Source: Bradyrhizobium sp. 1
Lineage (GTDB): Bacteria; Pseudomonadota; Alphaproteobacteria; Rhizobiales; Xanthobacteraceae
Reading direction: 5' to 3'
DNA length: 64,000 nucleotides
NCBI RefSeq assembly: GCF_023073315.1
Contig: NZ_JADPJH010000002.1
Span: forward strand, 62,001-126,000
In this document: positions 1 to 8,436 of the stretch, piece by piece
How the letters are laid out: each line of letters opens with the position of its first letter
Numbering within the stretch: position 1 is the first letter of the stretch
Notes under the pieces: generated by a model
The model's database searches: none
Told to the model about the DNA's origin: nothing
Seen by the model: the letters and a program-made list of their open reading frames with translations, nothing else
Program-made: the position numbers and the translations under genes

Positions 1-1593
1 GAGCGCATCTCCTCCGACGAACGCACCCGCGCGCTGGAGATCAAGCAGGTCCGCACCATCCAGGAGGCCGAGATCGAGGCGCAGCGCGCCGTCGAGGCGG
101 CCCGGATCACCCGCGAGCGGACGCTCGCCGCCGAACGCATCGCCGCCGAGCAAAACACCCGCCAGTTGGAGATCGAGCGTAACCAGACCCTCGAAATCGC
201 CGGCATCGCCGCACGCGAGACCACCGAGGCCTCGCGCATCGCACAGGAAGAGCGCGTCCGCTCCCTGGAGATCGCCCGCAACCGCGCCGTCGAGGAGGCC
301 GACATCGCCTCTCGCGAAGCGATCGAGGCGGCCCGCATCGCCCAGGAGAAAGCGGTCGCGGTCGAGCGTATCCAGGCCGAGCGCGACACCGGCTCGCTCG
401 AAATCGAGCGAACCGGCGTGCTGGAGGTAGCCGAGCTGAAGCGGCGCGATGCGATCGAGCGCCAGCGGATCACCGTCGATCTCGCGCTGGAGGCCGAGCG
501 GATCACCTCCTCCAAGACGCGCGAGGTGCTCAACATCGAGCAGAAGAAGGCAATCGAGATCGCCGATGAAGACCGCGTCATCGCGCTGTCCGCCAAGAAG
601 TCCGAGCGGATCGACGCCGACCGCCAGGTCCGGCAGGCCGAAATCGTCGCCCGCAAGGAGGTTGAAACCACCGACGTCTCGCGCGAGCAGGCGCTGGAAG
701 CCGCTCGCCTCGAACGCCGCCGCGCGATTGAGCAGCTCGAGGTCGCCCGCGTCCAGTCGTTGCAGGAGGCCGAGATCGCCTCTCGCGAGGAAGTCGAGCG
801 CGCCCGCATCTCCTCCGATCGCGGCCTGGACGAGGCCCGCATCGGCCGCGAACGCGAGCTGCGCAAGCTCGAGATCAACCGCGAGAAGGAGGTCGAGACG
901 GTCCTGATGGAGAAGGCGATCGCCATTCACCAGAAATCGTTGGAAGAATCCGCCGCCAAGGCGATGGCCGAGGAAGCGCGGATGAGGGCCACCGAGGCGA
1001 CCGAGCGCGTCATCACCGCGCGCGAAAGCGAGATCGCGAAGCGGCGCAGGACGGTCGAGGTGATGCTCGCCGAGAAGCAGGCCGAGGAGACCCGGATTGC
1101 CGCCGACGCCGAGCGCGTCCGCGCCACCGTTGAGGCCGAGGCTCAGCGAATGCTCAACGAGGCCGAGAACGTGCTGACCGACCAGGCGCGCTACTCGCTG
1201 TTCCGCCGAAAGTTGCTCGACCGCATCGAGGGCATCGTGCGCGAAAGCGTCAAGCCGATGGAGAAGATCGAGGGCATTCGCATCCTCCAGGTCGACGGCC
1301 TCAACGGTAATGGCGGCGGGGGCAATGGCGGCCGCAGCGCCACCGACGAGGTGATCGACTCGGCGCTACGCTACCGCATGCAGGCGCCGCTGATCGACTC
1401 CCTCCTTGCCGACATTGGCGTTGAGGGCGGGAGCCTTTCAAGGATGCCGGGTCTGATCCGCGAGGCCCGCGACATGCAGGGCATCAAGGAGTCCGCGCGC
1501 AAGGGCGGCGGCGAAAAGCAGGCAACCTCCCTGCCCGCAACTGAGGGCGGCGCTGAACCGCCGGTCGAGCGCAGTCCGCGGAAAAAGAGCTGA
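1..1593 (+). CDS. Flotillin-like coiled-coil protein, C-terminal part (5' end outside window)
   Basis: The frame is open from base 1, so this is a 530-residue C-terminal fragment; the membrane-proximal SPFH domain expected of flotillins would lie upstream. From the first residue to about residue 370 the protein is an almost uninterrupted series of 11-residue units rich in Glu, Arg, Ala and Ile (for example LEIARNRAVEE, ADIASREAIEA, ARIAQEKAVAV), the signature of a long hendecad coiled coil. A conserved-looking segment follows near residues 400-435 (KIEGIRILQVDGL), then a Gly/Asn-rich linker and a helical tail, as in bacterial flotillin/YqiK-type proteins. Flotillins scaffold membrane microdomains; this role is inferred from family resemblance. 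Two SRPBCC genes follow 10 bp downstream and may be co-transcribed. Confidence 0.75.
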   Translation, partial: ERISSDERTRALEIKQVRTIQEAEIEAQRAVEAARITRERTLAAERIAAEQNTRQLEIERNQTLEIAGIAARETTEASRIAQEERVRSLEIARNRAVEEADIASREAIEAARIAQEKAVAVERIQAERDTGSLEIERTGVLEVAELKRRDAIERQRITVDLALEAERITSSKTREVLNIEQKKAIEIADEDRVIALSAKKSERIDADRQVRQAEIVARKEVETTDVSREQALEAARLERRRAIEQLEVARVQSLQEAEIASREEVERARISSDRGLDEARIGRERELRKLEINREKEVETVLMEKAIAIHQKSLEESAAKAMAEEARMRATEATERVITARESEIAKRRRTVEVMLAEKQAEETRIAADAERVRATVEAEAQRMLNEAENVLTDQARYSLFRRKLLDRIEGIVRESVKPMEKIEGIRILQVDGLNGNGGGGNGGRSATDEVIDSALRYRMQAPLIDSLLADIGVEGGSLSRMPGLIREARDMQGIKESARKGGGEKQATSLPATEGGAEPPVERSPRKKS

Positions 1594-1603
1594 GGTCTGA
1601 CCT

Positions 1604-2041
1604 ATGCCCCGCGTCTACGTCTCAACCGTCGTCAATGCGCGCAACGACCGCGTCTGGGCGCGGGTGCGCGACTTCAACGGCCTGCCGAACTGGCACCCCG
1701 CGATCGCCGAAAGTCGCATCGAGGGCGGCGAGCCCGCGGACAAGATCGGATGTGTGCGAGATTTTCGCCTGCGCAATGGTGACCGCATCCGCGAGAAGCT
1801 TTTGGGCCTCTCCGATTACGACATGTTCTGCACCTATTCGATCCTGGAATCCCCGATGGGCGTCGAGAACTATGTCGCGACCTTGCGGCTGACGCCCGTC
1901 ACCGACGGCGACCAGACCTTTGTCGAATGGACCGCCGAGTTCGACTGCGCGCCCGAGCGGGAGACCGAGCTTGTCGGCAATATCGGCGGCGGCGTGTTCC
2001 AGGGCGGGTTCGATGCGCTGAAGCGCGTGTTCGGAGGCTAA
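1604..2041 (+). CDS. SRPBCC (START-like) family protein
   Basis: A 145-residue protein of typical SRPBCC length. The N-terminus (YVSTVVNARNDRVWARVRDF) matches the first strand and helix of polyketide cyclase/START-like folds, and the motif FNGLPNWHPAIAES is typical of this subfamily. The fold encloses a hydrophobic pocket; the ligand is unknown. It sits between the flotillin-like gene and a paralogue 5 bp downstream, ahead of a molybdenum hydroxylase operon. CoxG, an SRPBCC protein, is a common companion of CO-dehydrogenase-like enzymes, so a role in recruiting or maturing that enzyme is possible but inferred. The start ATG is 10 bp after the previous stop. Confidence 0.8.
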   Translation: MPRVYVSTVVNARNDRVWARVRDFNGLPNWHPAIAESRIEGGEPADKIGCVRDFRLRNGDRIREKLLGLSDYDMFCTYSILESPMGVENYVATLRLTPVTDGDQTFVEWTAEFDCAPERETELVGNIGGGVFQGGFDALKRVFGG

Positions 2042-2046
2042 CGAAG

Positions 2047-2490
2047 GTGCCGCATATCGTCAAAAGCACCATCCTCGACGCGCCGACCGATGCCGCGTGG
2101 GCGATGCTGCGCGATTTCAACGGGCACGACCGCTGGCACCCGGCGGTTGCGACCTCCGCAATCGAGCGCGCGCATTCTTCCGACAAGATCGGCTGCATCA
2201 GGCGGTTCAAGCTCAAGGACGGCGCCGAGCTGCGCGAGCAATTGCTGGCGCTGTCAGACCTCGAACAGAGTTTTAGCTACTGCCTGCTCGATACCCCGAT
2301 CCCGATGTTCAACTACGTCGCCCATGTCCGCCTGCTGCCGGTCACCGACGGCGACCGCACCTTCTGGCACTGGGAGTCGCGCTTTACGACCAAGCCCGAA
2401 GACCGCGACCGCCTCACTCATATGGTCGCGGAAGACATTTATCAGGCCGGATTCGAAGCAATCCGCCGGCATCTGAAGGAGGCCGCATAG
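2047..2490 (+). CDS. SRPBCC (START-like) family protein, paralogue of the preceding gene
   Basis: This gene begins with GTG 5 bp after the stop of its paralogue, giving 147 residues. The two proteins share the same layout: a variant of VxSTxxxAxxDxxWxxxRDFNG, then a W-HPA motif, a DKIGCIRRFKLKDG strand and the region LLPVTDGDRTFWHW. The pair therefore looks like a tandem duplication. The longer reading frame starting upstream overlaps the first gene and is less likely. The stop is followed by the FAD-subunit start 2 bp later, with an AAGGAGG ribosome site (2477-2483) inside this gene's 3' end. This points to translational coupling to the hydroxylase operon. Confidence 0.78.
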   Translation: MPHIVKSTILDAPTDAAWAMLRDFNGHDRWHPAVATSAIERAHSSDKIGCIRRFKLKDGAELREQLLALSDLEQSFSYCLLDTPIPMFNYVAHVRLLPVTDGDRTFWHWESRFTTKPEDRDRLTHMVAEDIYQAGFEAIRRHLKEAA

Positions 2491-2492
2491 GC

Positions 2493-3311
2493 ATGGCCGT
2501 AACCGTGAAGACTTTCACCAGCGCCAGCGAGGCGGCAGGCGCGCTGTCCTCCGACCGCAGCGCCCGCTATTTCGGCGGCGGCACGCTGATCATGCGAGCG
2601 CTGAACGAGGGAGATGTTGCCATCTCGACTGTCGTCCGGGCGCAGGATCAGGCGCTGACCCGCATCGAAGCCTCCGGTCCGCGCGTGACACTCGGTGCCG
2701 GCGTCACCTTCGCGCGCGTCCTCGCCGAACGCGATCTCGGCTTCCTGCACGCCCCTGCCCGCTCCATCGGCGGCCCCGCCGTGCGCAACATGGGGACCGT
2801 CGGCGGCAATCTGTTTGCGCCAAACCCCTACGGCGATTTCACCGTCGCGCTGCTTGCGCTCGATGCCACCGTCACCGTCGCGGGCGGCTTTGGTGCACGC
2901 GACATCCCGATCGAGGAGTTCTTGCAGGCACGCGAACGGCAGACTGGGACATTGGTGCTTTCCGTATCTTGCACTCGGCCGGCCAGCACCGAGGCGTTCC
3001 GCTATCGCAAGATTGCCCGCATCAAGCCGAAGGGCGGCTCGGTCATCACACTTGCCGCACATGTGCCGATCAGCGGTGGCCGGATCGCTGGCGCGCGGAT
3101 CGCGCTGGGCTCGATGGCACCGACGCAGATCCGCGCCCGCGCCGCCGAGCGCGCGCTGGAGGGGCGCTCGCTGGATACGGCATCCATCGCGGCCGCCGCC
3201 TCCGCGGCGACCGAGGGAACATCGCCAGCCGACAACGCACTCGGCAGCGCCTGGTATCGCCGCGAGATCGTCGGCGTGTATCTGCGCCGCCTGCTGTCGG
3301 GACAGGAATAG
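2493..3311 (+). CDS. Molybdenum hydroxylase FAD-binding medium subunit (CoxM-like)
   Basis: A 272-residue protein with the two FAD-binding signatures of the CO-dehydrogenase/xanthine-dehydrogenase medium subunit: FGGGTLI near residue 28 and GPAVRNMGTVGGNLF near residues 94-108. The C-terminal third resembles the CO dehydrogenase flavoprotein C-terminal domain. In the family this subunit passes electrons from the 2Fe-2S subunit to the terminal acceptor. An AAGGAGG site lies 9 bp before the ATG. It is followed 5 bp later by the small iron-sulfur subunit and then by the molybdenum subunit genes, the classical M-S-L order. The substrate cannot be read from the sequence. Confidence 0.9.
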   Translation: MAVTVKTFTSASEAAGALSSDRSARYFGGGTLIMRALNEGDVAISTVVRAQDQALTRIEASGPRVTLGAGVTFARVLAERDLGFLHAPARSIGGPAVRNMGTVGGNLFAPNPYGDFTVALLALDATVTVAGGFGARDIPIEEFLQARERQTGTLVLSVSCTRPASTEAFRYRKIARIKPKGGSVITLAAHVPISGGRIAGARIALGSMAPTQIRARAAERALEGRSLDTASIAAAASAATEGTSPADNALGSAWYRREIVGVYLRRLLSGQE

Positions 3312-3316
3312 AGCCA

Positions 3317-3793
3317 ATGTCCAAGATACCCCTGCAATTTCGTCATAACGGCCGCGACGTCGCGATCTTCGTCGACGGCGGCACCAATCTGCTGGTCGCA
3401 CTGCGCGAGCTGATCGGCGACATGACGCCGAAATTCGGCTGCGGTCAGGGCGGCTGCGGCACATGCAGCGTATTGATCGACGGCGAGCTTCATCTCTCCT
3501 GCCTGACACTGGCGGAAACTGTTGCCGGTCGCTCCATCGAAACGCTCGACGGCATGAAGCAGGGCCTCAACCTGCACCCGCTCCAGCGCGCCTTCGCCGA
3601 CCATTTTGCTGCCCAGTGCGGTTATTGCACGCCGGGCATGCTGATGGCCGCAAAATCCCTGCTCGACCGTAATCCCTCGCCGAGCCGCGACGAGGTGGTC
3701 GAGGCGATCTCCGGCAACATCTGCCGCTGCACCGGCTACGAGCCGATCATCAATGCCATCCTCGCCGCCGCCGGCGGCAGGGCCAGCGCTTAA
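3317..3793 (+). CDS. Molybdenum hydroxylase 2Fe-2S small subunit (CoxS-like)
   Basis: A 158-residue protein carrying both iron-sulfur centres of this family. The plant-ferredoxin-type cluster is shown by GCGQGGCGTC (Cys42, Cys47, Cys50) with a further Cys near 62. The helical-domain cluster is shown by QCGYC (Cys101, Cys104) and CRC (Cys136, Cys138). It relays electrons from the molybdenum cofactor to the FAD subunit. The start chosen is the ATG 5 bp after the medium-subunit stop, because residues upstream of it in the same frame do not belong to the family. The stop lies 12 bp before the molybdenum-subunit gene. Confidence 0.93.
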   Translation: MSKIPLQFRHNGRDVAIFVDGGTNLLVALRELIGDMTPKFGCGQGGCGTCSVLIDGELHLSCLTLAETVAGRSIETLDGMKQGLNLHPLQRAFADHFAAQCGYCTPGMLMAAKSLLDRNPSPSRDEVVEAISGNICRCTGYEPIINAILAAAGGRASA

Positions 3794-3805
3794 GGGAAGT
3801 CGACC

Positions 3806-5401
3806 ATGCTGGAACTGCGCAAGGACATTTTCGCCGACGAGCGTGACGATAATTTGAAGGAGATCGGCAAGGGCACGCAGCGGCAGGACATGCTCGGCCA
3901 CGTCACGGGCACATCGAGCTATTTCAACGACCACAAGCTCCAAGGCATGCTGCATCTGAAGGTGGTGCGATCGAGCCATGCGCATGCGAGGATTCGCCGC
4001 ATCGACACCGCCGAGGCCGAACGCTCGGCCGGCGTGCGCCGGATCATCCGCGGCGCCGACGTGCCGGTCAATCTCAACACGCTTCTCAGCCTGATCAATT
4101 TCGGCAAGGACGACGAGCCGTCGCTTGCCGTCGATAAGGTCCGCTACAAGGGCGAGCCGATCGTCGCCATCGTCGCCGACAGCGAGCGCGAGGCGTTCGA
4201 GGCGGTCGCAAAGGTCAAGGTCGACTACGAACCGCTGCCGGCCGTGTTCGACGTCGAGGATGCGCTGAAGCCGGGCGCGCCCGTGGTCAACGAAACCTAC
4301 CCGAAGAACACGTTCACCTATCACGAAGCTTATGATCACCAGAAGCTGCGCTTCGGCGATGCCGACGCAGCACTCGCGACCGCCGATCACGTGCTGGAGC
4401 AGCGCTACCAGATGTCGCCGATCGAGCACGCGCCGACCGAGACCAACGGCGCGATTGCGGCCCCTGATACCAACGGCCGCTATGTCGTCTATACCTCGAC
4501 GCAGGCGCTGTTCTTCTCGGTCGACACCTGCGCGAAGATTTTGGACGTGCCCTCCAACACTTTCCACTTCATCGGCGGCACCGTCGGCGGCGGTTTTGGC
4601 GGCAAGGTGGACACGCTGACCGAGCCGCTCGCGATTCTCGGCGCGATGCTGACGGGGCGGCCCGTGCGCTACGTGTTCGGACGCGAGGAGGAGATGCAAT
4701 ACGGCCCGCCGCGCGGCGCCGAGCGCATCTACATCAAGGACGGCGTGATGCGCGATGGCCGCGTCGTCGCGCGCAAGATCCGATGCTATTTCGACAGCGG
4801 CGCCTATACGCGGCTGTCAAGCTACGCCGCCGTGAAATGTGCCGCGCATCTGCCGGGCCCCTACACCATCCCGAACGTCTATGGCGACGTCTATTGCGTC
4901 TTCACCAACCGCACGCCGGCCACTGCCATGCGCGGCTTCGGCGTCACCGCAATGGACTTTGCAATCGAGTGCCAGATGGACAAGTTGGCAAACCTCGTGA
5001 ACATGGATCCGATGGAGTTCCGAATCCTGAATGCCTATCGCGACGGCGATATGAAGGCGCACCGGCGCGAGGCCAAGAACACCGCGCTGATCGAATGCGT
5101 GCAGGTCGCGGCCGAAAAGGCAAAGTGGCCGCTCCGCGAGGAGTTCAAGCGGGCCTCCTCACGAAAGGACGGCGGCGGTAGTCGTGCCGTCATCCCGCCG
5201 ACGCCAGCGGACTCTTCGCGCACGAGGCCCACTGCTCCAGCGCAGCAGCGCACTAGCTACGACCGGCTTCCGCCCACCGTCACCCGCGAACCGCCGCGCG
5301 AGCCACCACCGCCAGCTCCGCCGCCGCCCTCGCCGCGGCCGGCAGCACCCTCGCACGGAGCAACCCGCTTCTCCTCCGTCTTCGGCACCAGGAGGCGCTA
5401 G
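3806..5401 (+). CDS. Molybdenum hydroxylase large subunit, N-terminal half (split CoxL/XDH-like)
   Basis: A 531-residue protein equal to roughly the first 60 percent of a xanthine-dehydrogenase-family molybdopterin-binding subunit. It has the 'hammerhead' domain, the glycine-rich motif GGTVGGGFGGK (about residues 261-271) and the loop AMRGFG (residues 374-379), which corresponds to the active-site AxRGFG region. From about residue 451 it turns into an 80-residue Pro/Arg/Ser-rich, low-complexity tail and stops with TAG at 5399-5401. The remainder of the subunit continues in the same frame in the next gene, starting at the very next base. The half lacks the catalytic glutamate and should not be active alone. 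Confidence 0.85.
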   Translation: MLELRKDIFADERDDNLKEIGKGTQRQDMLGHVTGTSSYFNDHKLQGMLHLKVVRSSHAHARIRRIDTAEAERSAGVRRIIRGADVPVNLNTLLSLINFGKDDEPSLAVDKVRYKGEPIVAIVADSEREAFEAVAKVKVDYEPLPAVFDVEDALKPGAPVVNETYPKNTFTYHEAYDHQKLRFGDADAALATADHVLEQRYQMSPIEHAPTETNGAIAAPDTNGRYVVYTSTQALFFSVDTCAKILDVPSNTFHFIGGTVGGGFGGKVDTLTEPLAILGAMLTGRPVRYVFGREEEMQYGPPRGAERIYIKDGVMRDGRVVARKIRCYFDSGAYTRLSSYAAVKCAAHLPGPYTIPNVYGDVYCVFTNRTPATAMRGFGVTAMDFAIECQMDKLANLVNMDPMEFRILNAYRDGDMKAHRREAKNTALIECVQVAAEKAKWPLREEFKRASSRKDGGGSRAVIPPTPADSSRTRPTAPAQQRTSYDRLPPTVTREPPREPPPPAPPPPSPRPAAPSHGATRFSSVFGTRRR

Positions 5402-6424
5402 ATGACCCGGCATCGCGGACGCGGCATCGCGTCGATCAACTATCCCATCGGCATGAATCTGGGCGGCGATCCCAGCCAGGCACTGGTGCATTCCAACCCG
5501 AGCGGCAAGTTCACGGTGGCGCTGTCGTCGATCGACCTCGGCCAGGGCATGAAGTCGGTGACGCGGCAGATCTGCGCGGAAACGCTCGGCGTGCCGGTCG
5601 AGGACGTCTATGTCGACACCGCGGATTCCGATACCGGTCCGCACTGCATGGGCTCGTTCGCCTCGCGGGGCACCCACCGCGTCGGCAACGCCGTGATGGC
5701 GGCCGCGCGCGAGGCACGCGGCGTCATGATGGAGGCGGCCGCCGAGGAGCTCGAGGTCAACGCCGCCGATCTCGAAACCGACGGACGCGGCAACATCCAC
5801 GTCAAGGGCGCGCCGCATCGCTCGATCTCGACCAAGGACGTCGCGATCGCCGCCCAGTTCAAGCAGGGCAAAACGATCTCGGGCCGCGGGATCTTCTTGG
5901 TGCCGCTCTCCGCCGTCGACCCTGAGACCGGCGAGATGTCGCCAGCGACCTGCTACGCTCATGCCTGCCTCGTTGCCGAGGTCGATGTCGACGACGAGAC
6001 CGGCGAAGTCGCGATGGTGCGGATGGACTCGGCCTATGAGCTCGGCCGCGCGCTCAATCCGCGCCTGGTCGAGCAGCAGCTCGTCGGTGGCGCCTGGATG
6101 GGCATCAGCCACGCACTCTACGAGACGACGGAGCCTGTTTATCCCGAGCCCCTGCATGGTCCGCGCGACTTCGTCGAATATCTGATGCCCGGCCCCGGCG
6201 ACATCTGCCCGCATGATATCGCCGTGCTGGAGCGCCCTGCTCCCGACGGTCCGTTCGGCGCAAAAGGCCCCGGCGAGATGTGCGCCAATCCGGTGCTGCC
6301 AGCGGTCGCCAATGCGATCTTCAACGCGGTCGGCGTACACATCGACGACCTGCCGATCACGCCTGAAAAAGTGTTGCGCGCGATAAAGGCCCAGGGCGGC
6401 GCGCGGCCGCAGGCGCGGCGCTAG
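5402..6424 (+). CDS. Molybdenum hydroxylase large subunit, C-terminal half (split CoxL/XDH-like)
   Basis: A 340-residue protein matching the C-terminal molybdopterin-binding part of the large subunit, beginning at GRGIASINYP and including the cofactor motif IDLGQGMKS. It holds the catalytic motif GPFGAKGPGE, with Glu292 as the expected general base. It starts directly after the TAG of the N-terminal half, in the same frame. A perfect AGGAGG Shine-Dalgarno sequence (5390-5395) lies 6 bp before its ATG, so independent translation is well supported. The active site would need both polypeptides. A recent nonsense mutation or sequencing error is the alternative, but the strong ribosome site argues for a genuine two-gene arrangement. 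Confidence 0.85.
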   Translation: MTRHRGRGIASINYPIGMNLGGDPSQALVHSNPSGKFTVALSSIDLGQGMKSVTRQICAETLGVPVEDVYVDTADSDTGPHCMGSFASRGTHRVGNAVMAAAREARGVMMEAAAEELEVNAADLETDGRGNIHVKGAPHRSISTKDVAIAAQFKQGKTISGRGIFLVPLSAVDPETGEMSPATCYAHACLVAEVDVDDETGEVAMVRMDSAYELGRALNPRLVEQQLVGGAWMGISHALYETTEPVYPEPLHGPRDFVEYLMPGPGDICPHDIAVLERPAPDGPFGAKGPGEMCANPVLPAVANAIFNAVGVHIDDLPITPEKVLRAIKAQGGARPQARR

Positions 6425-6436
6425 AGGTCTTCGTTC

Positions 6437-7318
6437 ATGGCGGTTCGCAGCAACATCGTCGGCATCGACAGCCCGGAGGCGCTGGAGAAGGCGTTGCGTG
6501 CGGCCTATTACCTCGCCGACGAGGGCCTAGCGACGGCCGCCTATCTGGGCCTTGCACTAGGCAAGCCGCTGCTGCTCGAGGGCGCGCCGGGTGTCGGCAA
6601 GACGGAGGCGGCAAAGGCCATCGCCGCCGTGCTCGGCCGCCGGCTGATCCGGTTGCAATGCTACGAGGGTATCGACGCCTCCACGGCTCTCTACGAGTGG
6701 AACTATCCGCGCCAGATGCTCGCGATCCGCCAGGCCGGCGACGAGAGCATCGATATCTATGGTGAAACGTTCCTGATCGAGCGGCCGATGCTGGCGACCT
6801 TGCGCGCGCCTGACTCGACCGTGCTGCTGATCGACGAAATTGATCGCGCCGACCAGGAGTTCGAGGCCTTCCTGCTCGAATTCCTCTCCGACTTCCAGAT
6901 CTCGATCCCCGAGCGTGGCACGGTACGCGCTACCGAGCGCCCGGTCGTCGTGCTGACCTCGAACCGGACGCGCGATTTGCACGAGGCGCTGCGCCGCCGC
7001 TGCGTCTATCATTGGATCGATTACCCCACCGAGGAACGTGAAGCACGGATCGTGATGCTGCGGGCCTCCAGCGTCGCCGAAGCGACCGCGCGCGCCGTCG
7101 TCGCCGCCGTCGGCAAATTACGGCGGGAGCCGCTCAGCAAGGCGCCGGGCATCGCGGAGGCCGTCGACTGGGCTGAAGCCGCAACGCTGCTCAACAAGGG
7201 GGGCGCGCGCTGGCCTGATGCCTTCAAGCGATCGATCGGCGTGGCGTTGAAGGACGAGGAAGATTTGCACTTCATCTCGCCCCGGCTCGATGCGATGCTC
7301 GCGGAGGCGACCGCATGA
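6437..7318 (+). CDS. MoxR-family AAA+ ATPase (CoxD-like)
   Basis: A 293-residue AAA+ protein with Walker A GAPGVGKTEA (from about residue 49) and Walker B VLLIDEIDRAD (about 129-139), followed by a sensor-type segment VVVLTSNRTRDLHEALRRRC. MoxR ATPases work with VWA-domain partners to mature metalloenzymes. In the CO dehydrogenase system CoxD helps build the copper-sulfur-molybdenum centre. It lies 12 bp after the molybdenum subunit and overlaps the VWA gene by 4 bp, so the pair is probably a maturation module for the hydroxylase encoded upstream. Confidence 0.9.
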   Translation: MAVRSNIVGIDSPEALEKALRAAYYLADEGLATAAYLGLALGKPLLLEGAPGVGKTEAAKAIAAVLGRRLIRLQCYEGIDASTALYEWNYPRQMLAIRQAGDESIDIYGETFLIERPMLATLRAPDSTVLLIDEIDRADQEFEAFLLEFLSDFQISIPERGTVRATERPVVVLTSNRTRDLHEALRRRCVYHWIDYPTEEREARIVMLRASSVAEATARAVVAAVGKLRREPLSKAPGIAEAVDWAEAATLLNKGGARWPDAFKRSIGVALKDEEDLHFISPRLDAMLAEATA

Positions 7319-8436
7319 GCACCGAGCCACAGCTTCCGCGCGCCGCGCGCATCTTTCTCTCCTTTGTCGCCTTGCTGCGCGCCAACAGCTTTGCCGTCGC
7401 GCCGGAACAGACTACCGCGTTCCTCACTGCGATCGAGCTGCTCGGCCCGCGCGACCTCAGGGATATCAGGCAGGCGGCACTGGCCACCCTCGCCCCGCCG
7501 CCAGAGCGGCGCGTAACCTTCGACCGGCTGTTCGATCTTCACTTTCGCGGCAGCGAGACCATCGAGTATGCCGATAACGGCGAGGACGACGAGACCGTCC
7601 GGCTCCAGGAAGAAGGCCGCGGCGACGAGGAGCCGCTGCTGTCCGATGACACCAACGACTCCGGCCTGACCGCAACGCGCACCGAGGCATTGGTCGAACG
7701 CCGCTTCGCGCAGCTCTCCACGACCGAGGCGCTGCGCCGCCTCTCGCGCGAAGCGCCACAGCGCCTGCCCAGGCGGCGCGGCCATCGGCGCATGCGCGCC
7801 CGCCGCGGGCCCTTTGCCGATCTCCGTCGCACCTTGCGTGACAGCGTCCGCAGCGACGGCGAGATTTTGCGGCTCGGCCACATGAAGCGGCGTCAGCGCC
7901 CGCGAAAGTTCCTGCTGCTGATCGACGTCTCCGGTTCGATGAAGAGCCGGACCGAGGACAACATGAAGCTCGCCCATGCGCTGGTGCAGGCCGCACCCAA
8001 TGTCGAGGTCTTCACCTTCGGCACCCGGCTGACCCGCGTCACCCGCGCGCTGCGGCTGAAGCGCCGCGAGCAGGCGCTGAATGCAGCCGCCCATCTCGTC
8101 AGCGACTGGGACGGCGGCACCCGCATTGGCGATGCGCTGCAGGCCTTCCTCGCCGTACCCCGGTTCGGCGGCTATGCGCGCGGGGCAGCCGTGGTGGTGG
8201 TCTCGGACGGATTGGAGCGCGGCGAAGTCGATGCGCTGCGCGACGCGGTGGCAAAACTGTCGCGACGGGCCTGGCGCGTGAGCTGGCTGACGCCGCTCGC
8301 GACCGGACCGGGTTTCCGTCCGCAGACCGAAGCGCTCGTCGCCATCGCGCGTTTCGTCGACGATCTCGTCGACGGCGGATCGAGCGCGTCGATCGTCGCG
8401 CATGTGCTGGCACTGGGACGAAGGAGAGTTGCGTGA
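7315..8436 (+). CDS. VWA-domain protein, CoxE-like maturation factor
   Basis: A 373-residue protein with a von Willebrand A domain in its C-terminal half. The metal-ion-dependent adhesion site motif is DVSGSMKS, with Asp204 and the two serines visible. Before it lies an acidic stretch (GEDDETVRLQEEGRGDEE) and an Arg-rich segment, as in CoxE-type proteins. The start ATG overlaps the MoxR stop by 4 bp, so the two are translationally coupled. Known CoxD-CoxE pairs act in active-site assembly of CO-dehydrogenase-like enzymes, which fits this operon. The stop overlaps the following amidohydrolase start (GTGA). Confidence 0.88.
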   Translation: MSTEPQLPRAARIFLSFVALLRANSFAVAPEQTTAFLTAIELLGPRDLRDIRQAALATLAPPPERRVTFDRLFDLHFRGSETIEYADNGEDDETVRLQEEGRGDEEPLLSDDTNDSGLTATRTEALVERRFAQLSTTEALRRLSREAPQRLPRRRGHRRMRARRGPFADLRRTLRDSVRSDGEILRLGHMKRRQRPRKFLLLIDVSGSMKSRTEDNMKLAHALVQAAPNVEVFTFGTRLTRVTRALRLKRREQALNAAAHLVSDWDGGTRIGDALQAFLAVPRFGGYARGAAVVVVSDGLERGEVDALRDAVAKLSRRAWRVSWLTPLATGPGFRPQTEALVAIARFVDDLVDGGSSASIVAHVLALGRRRVA

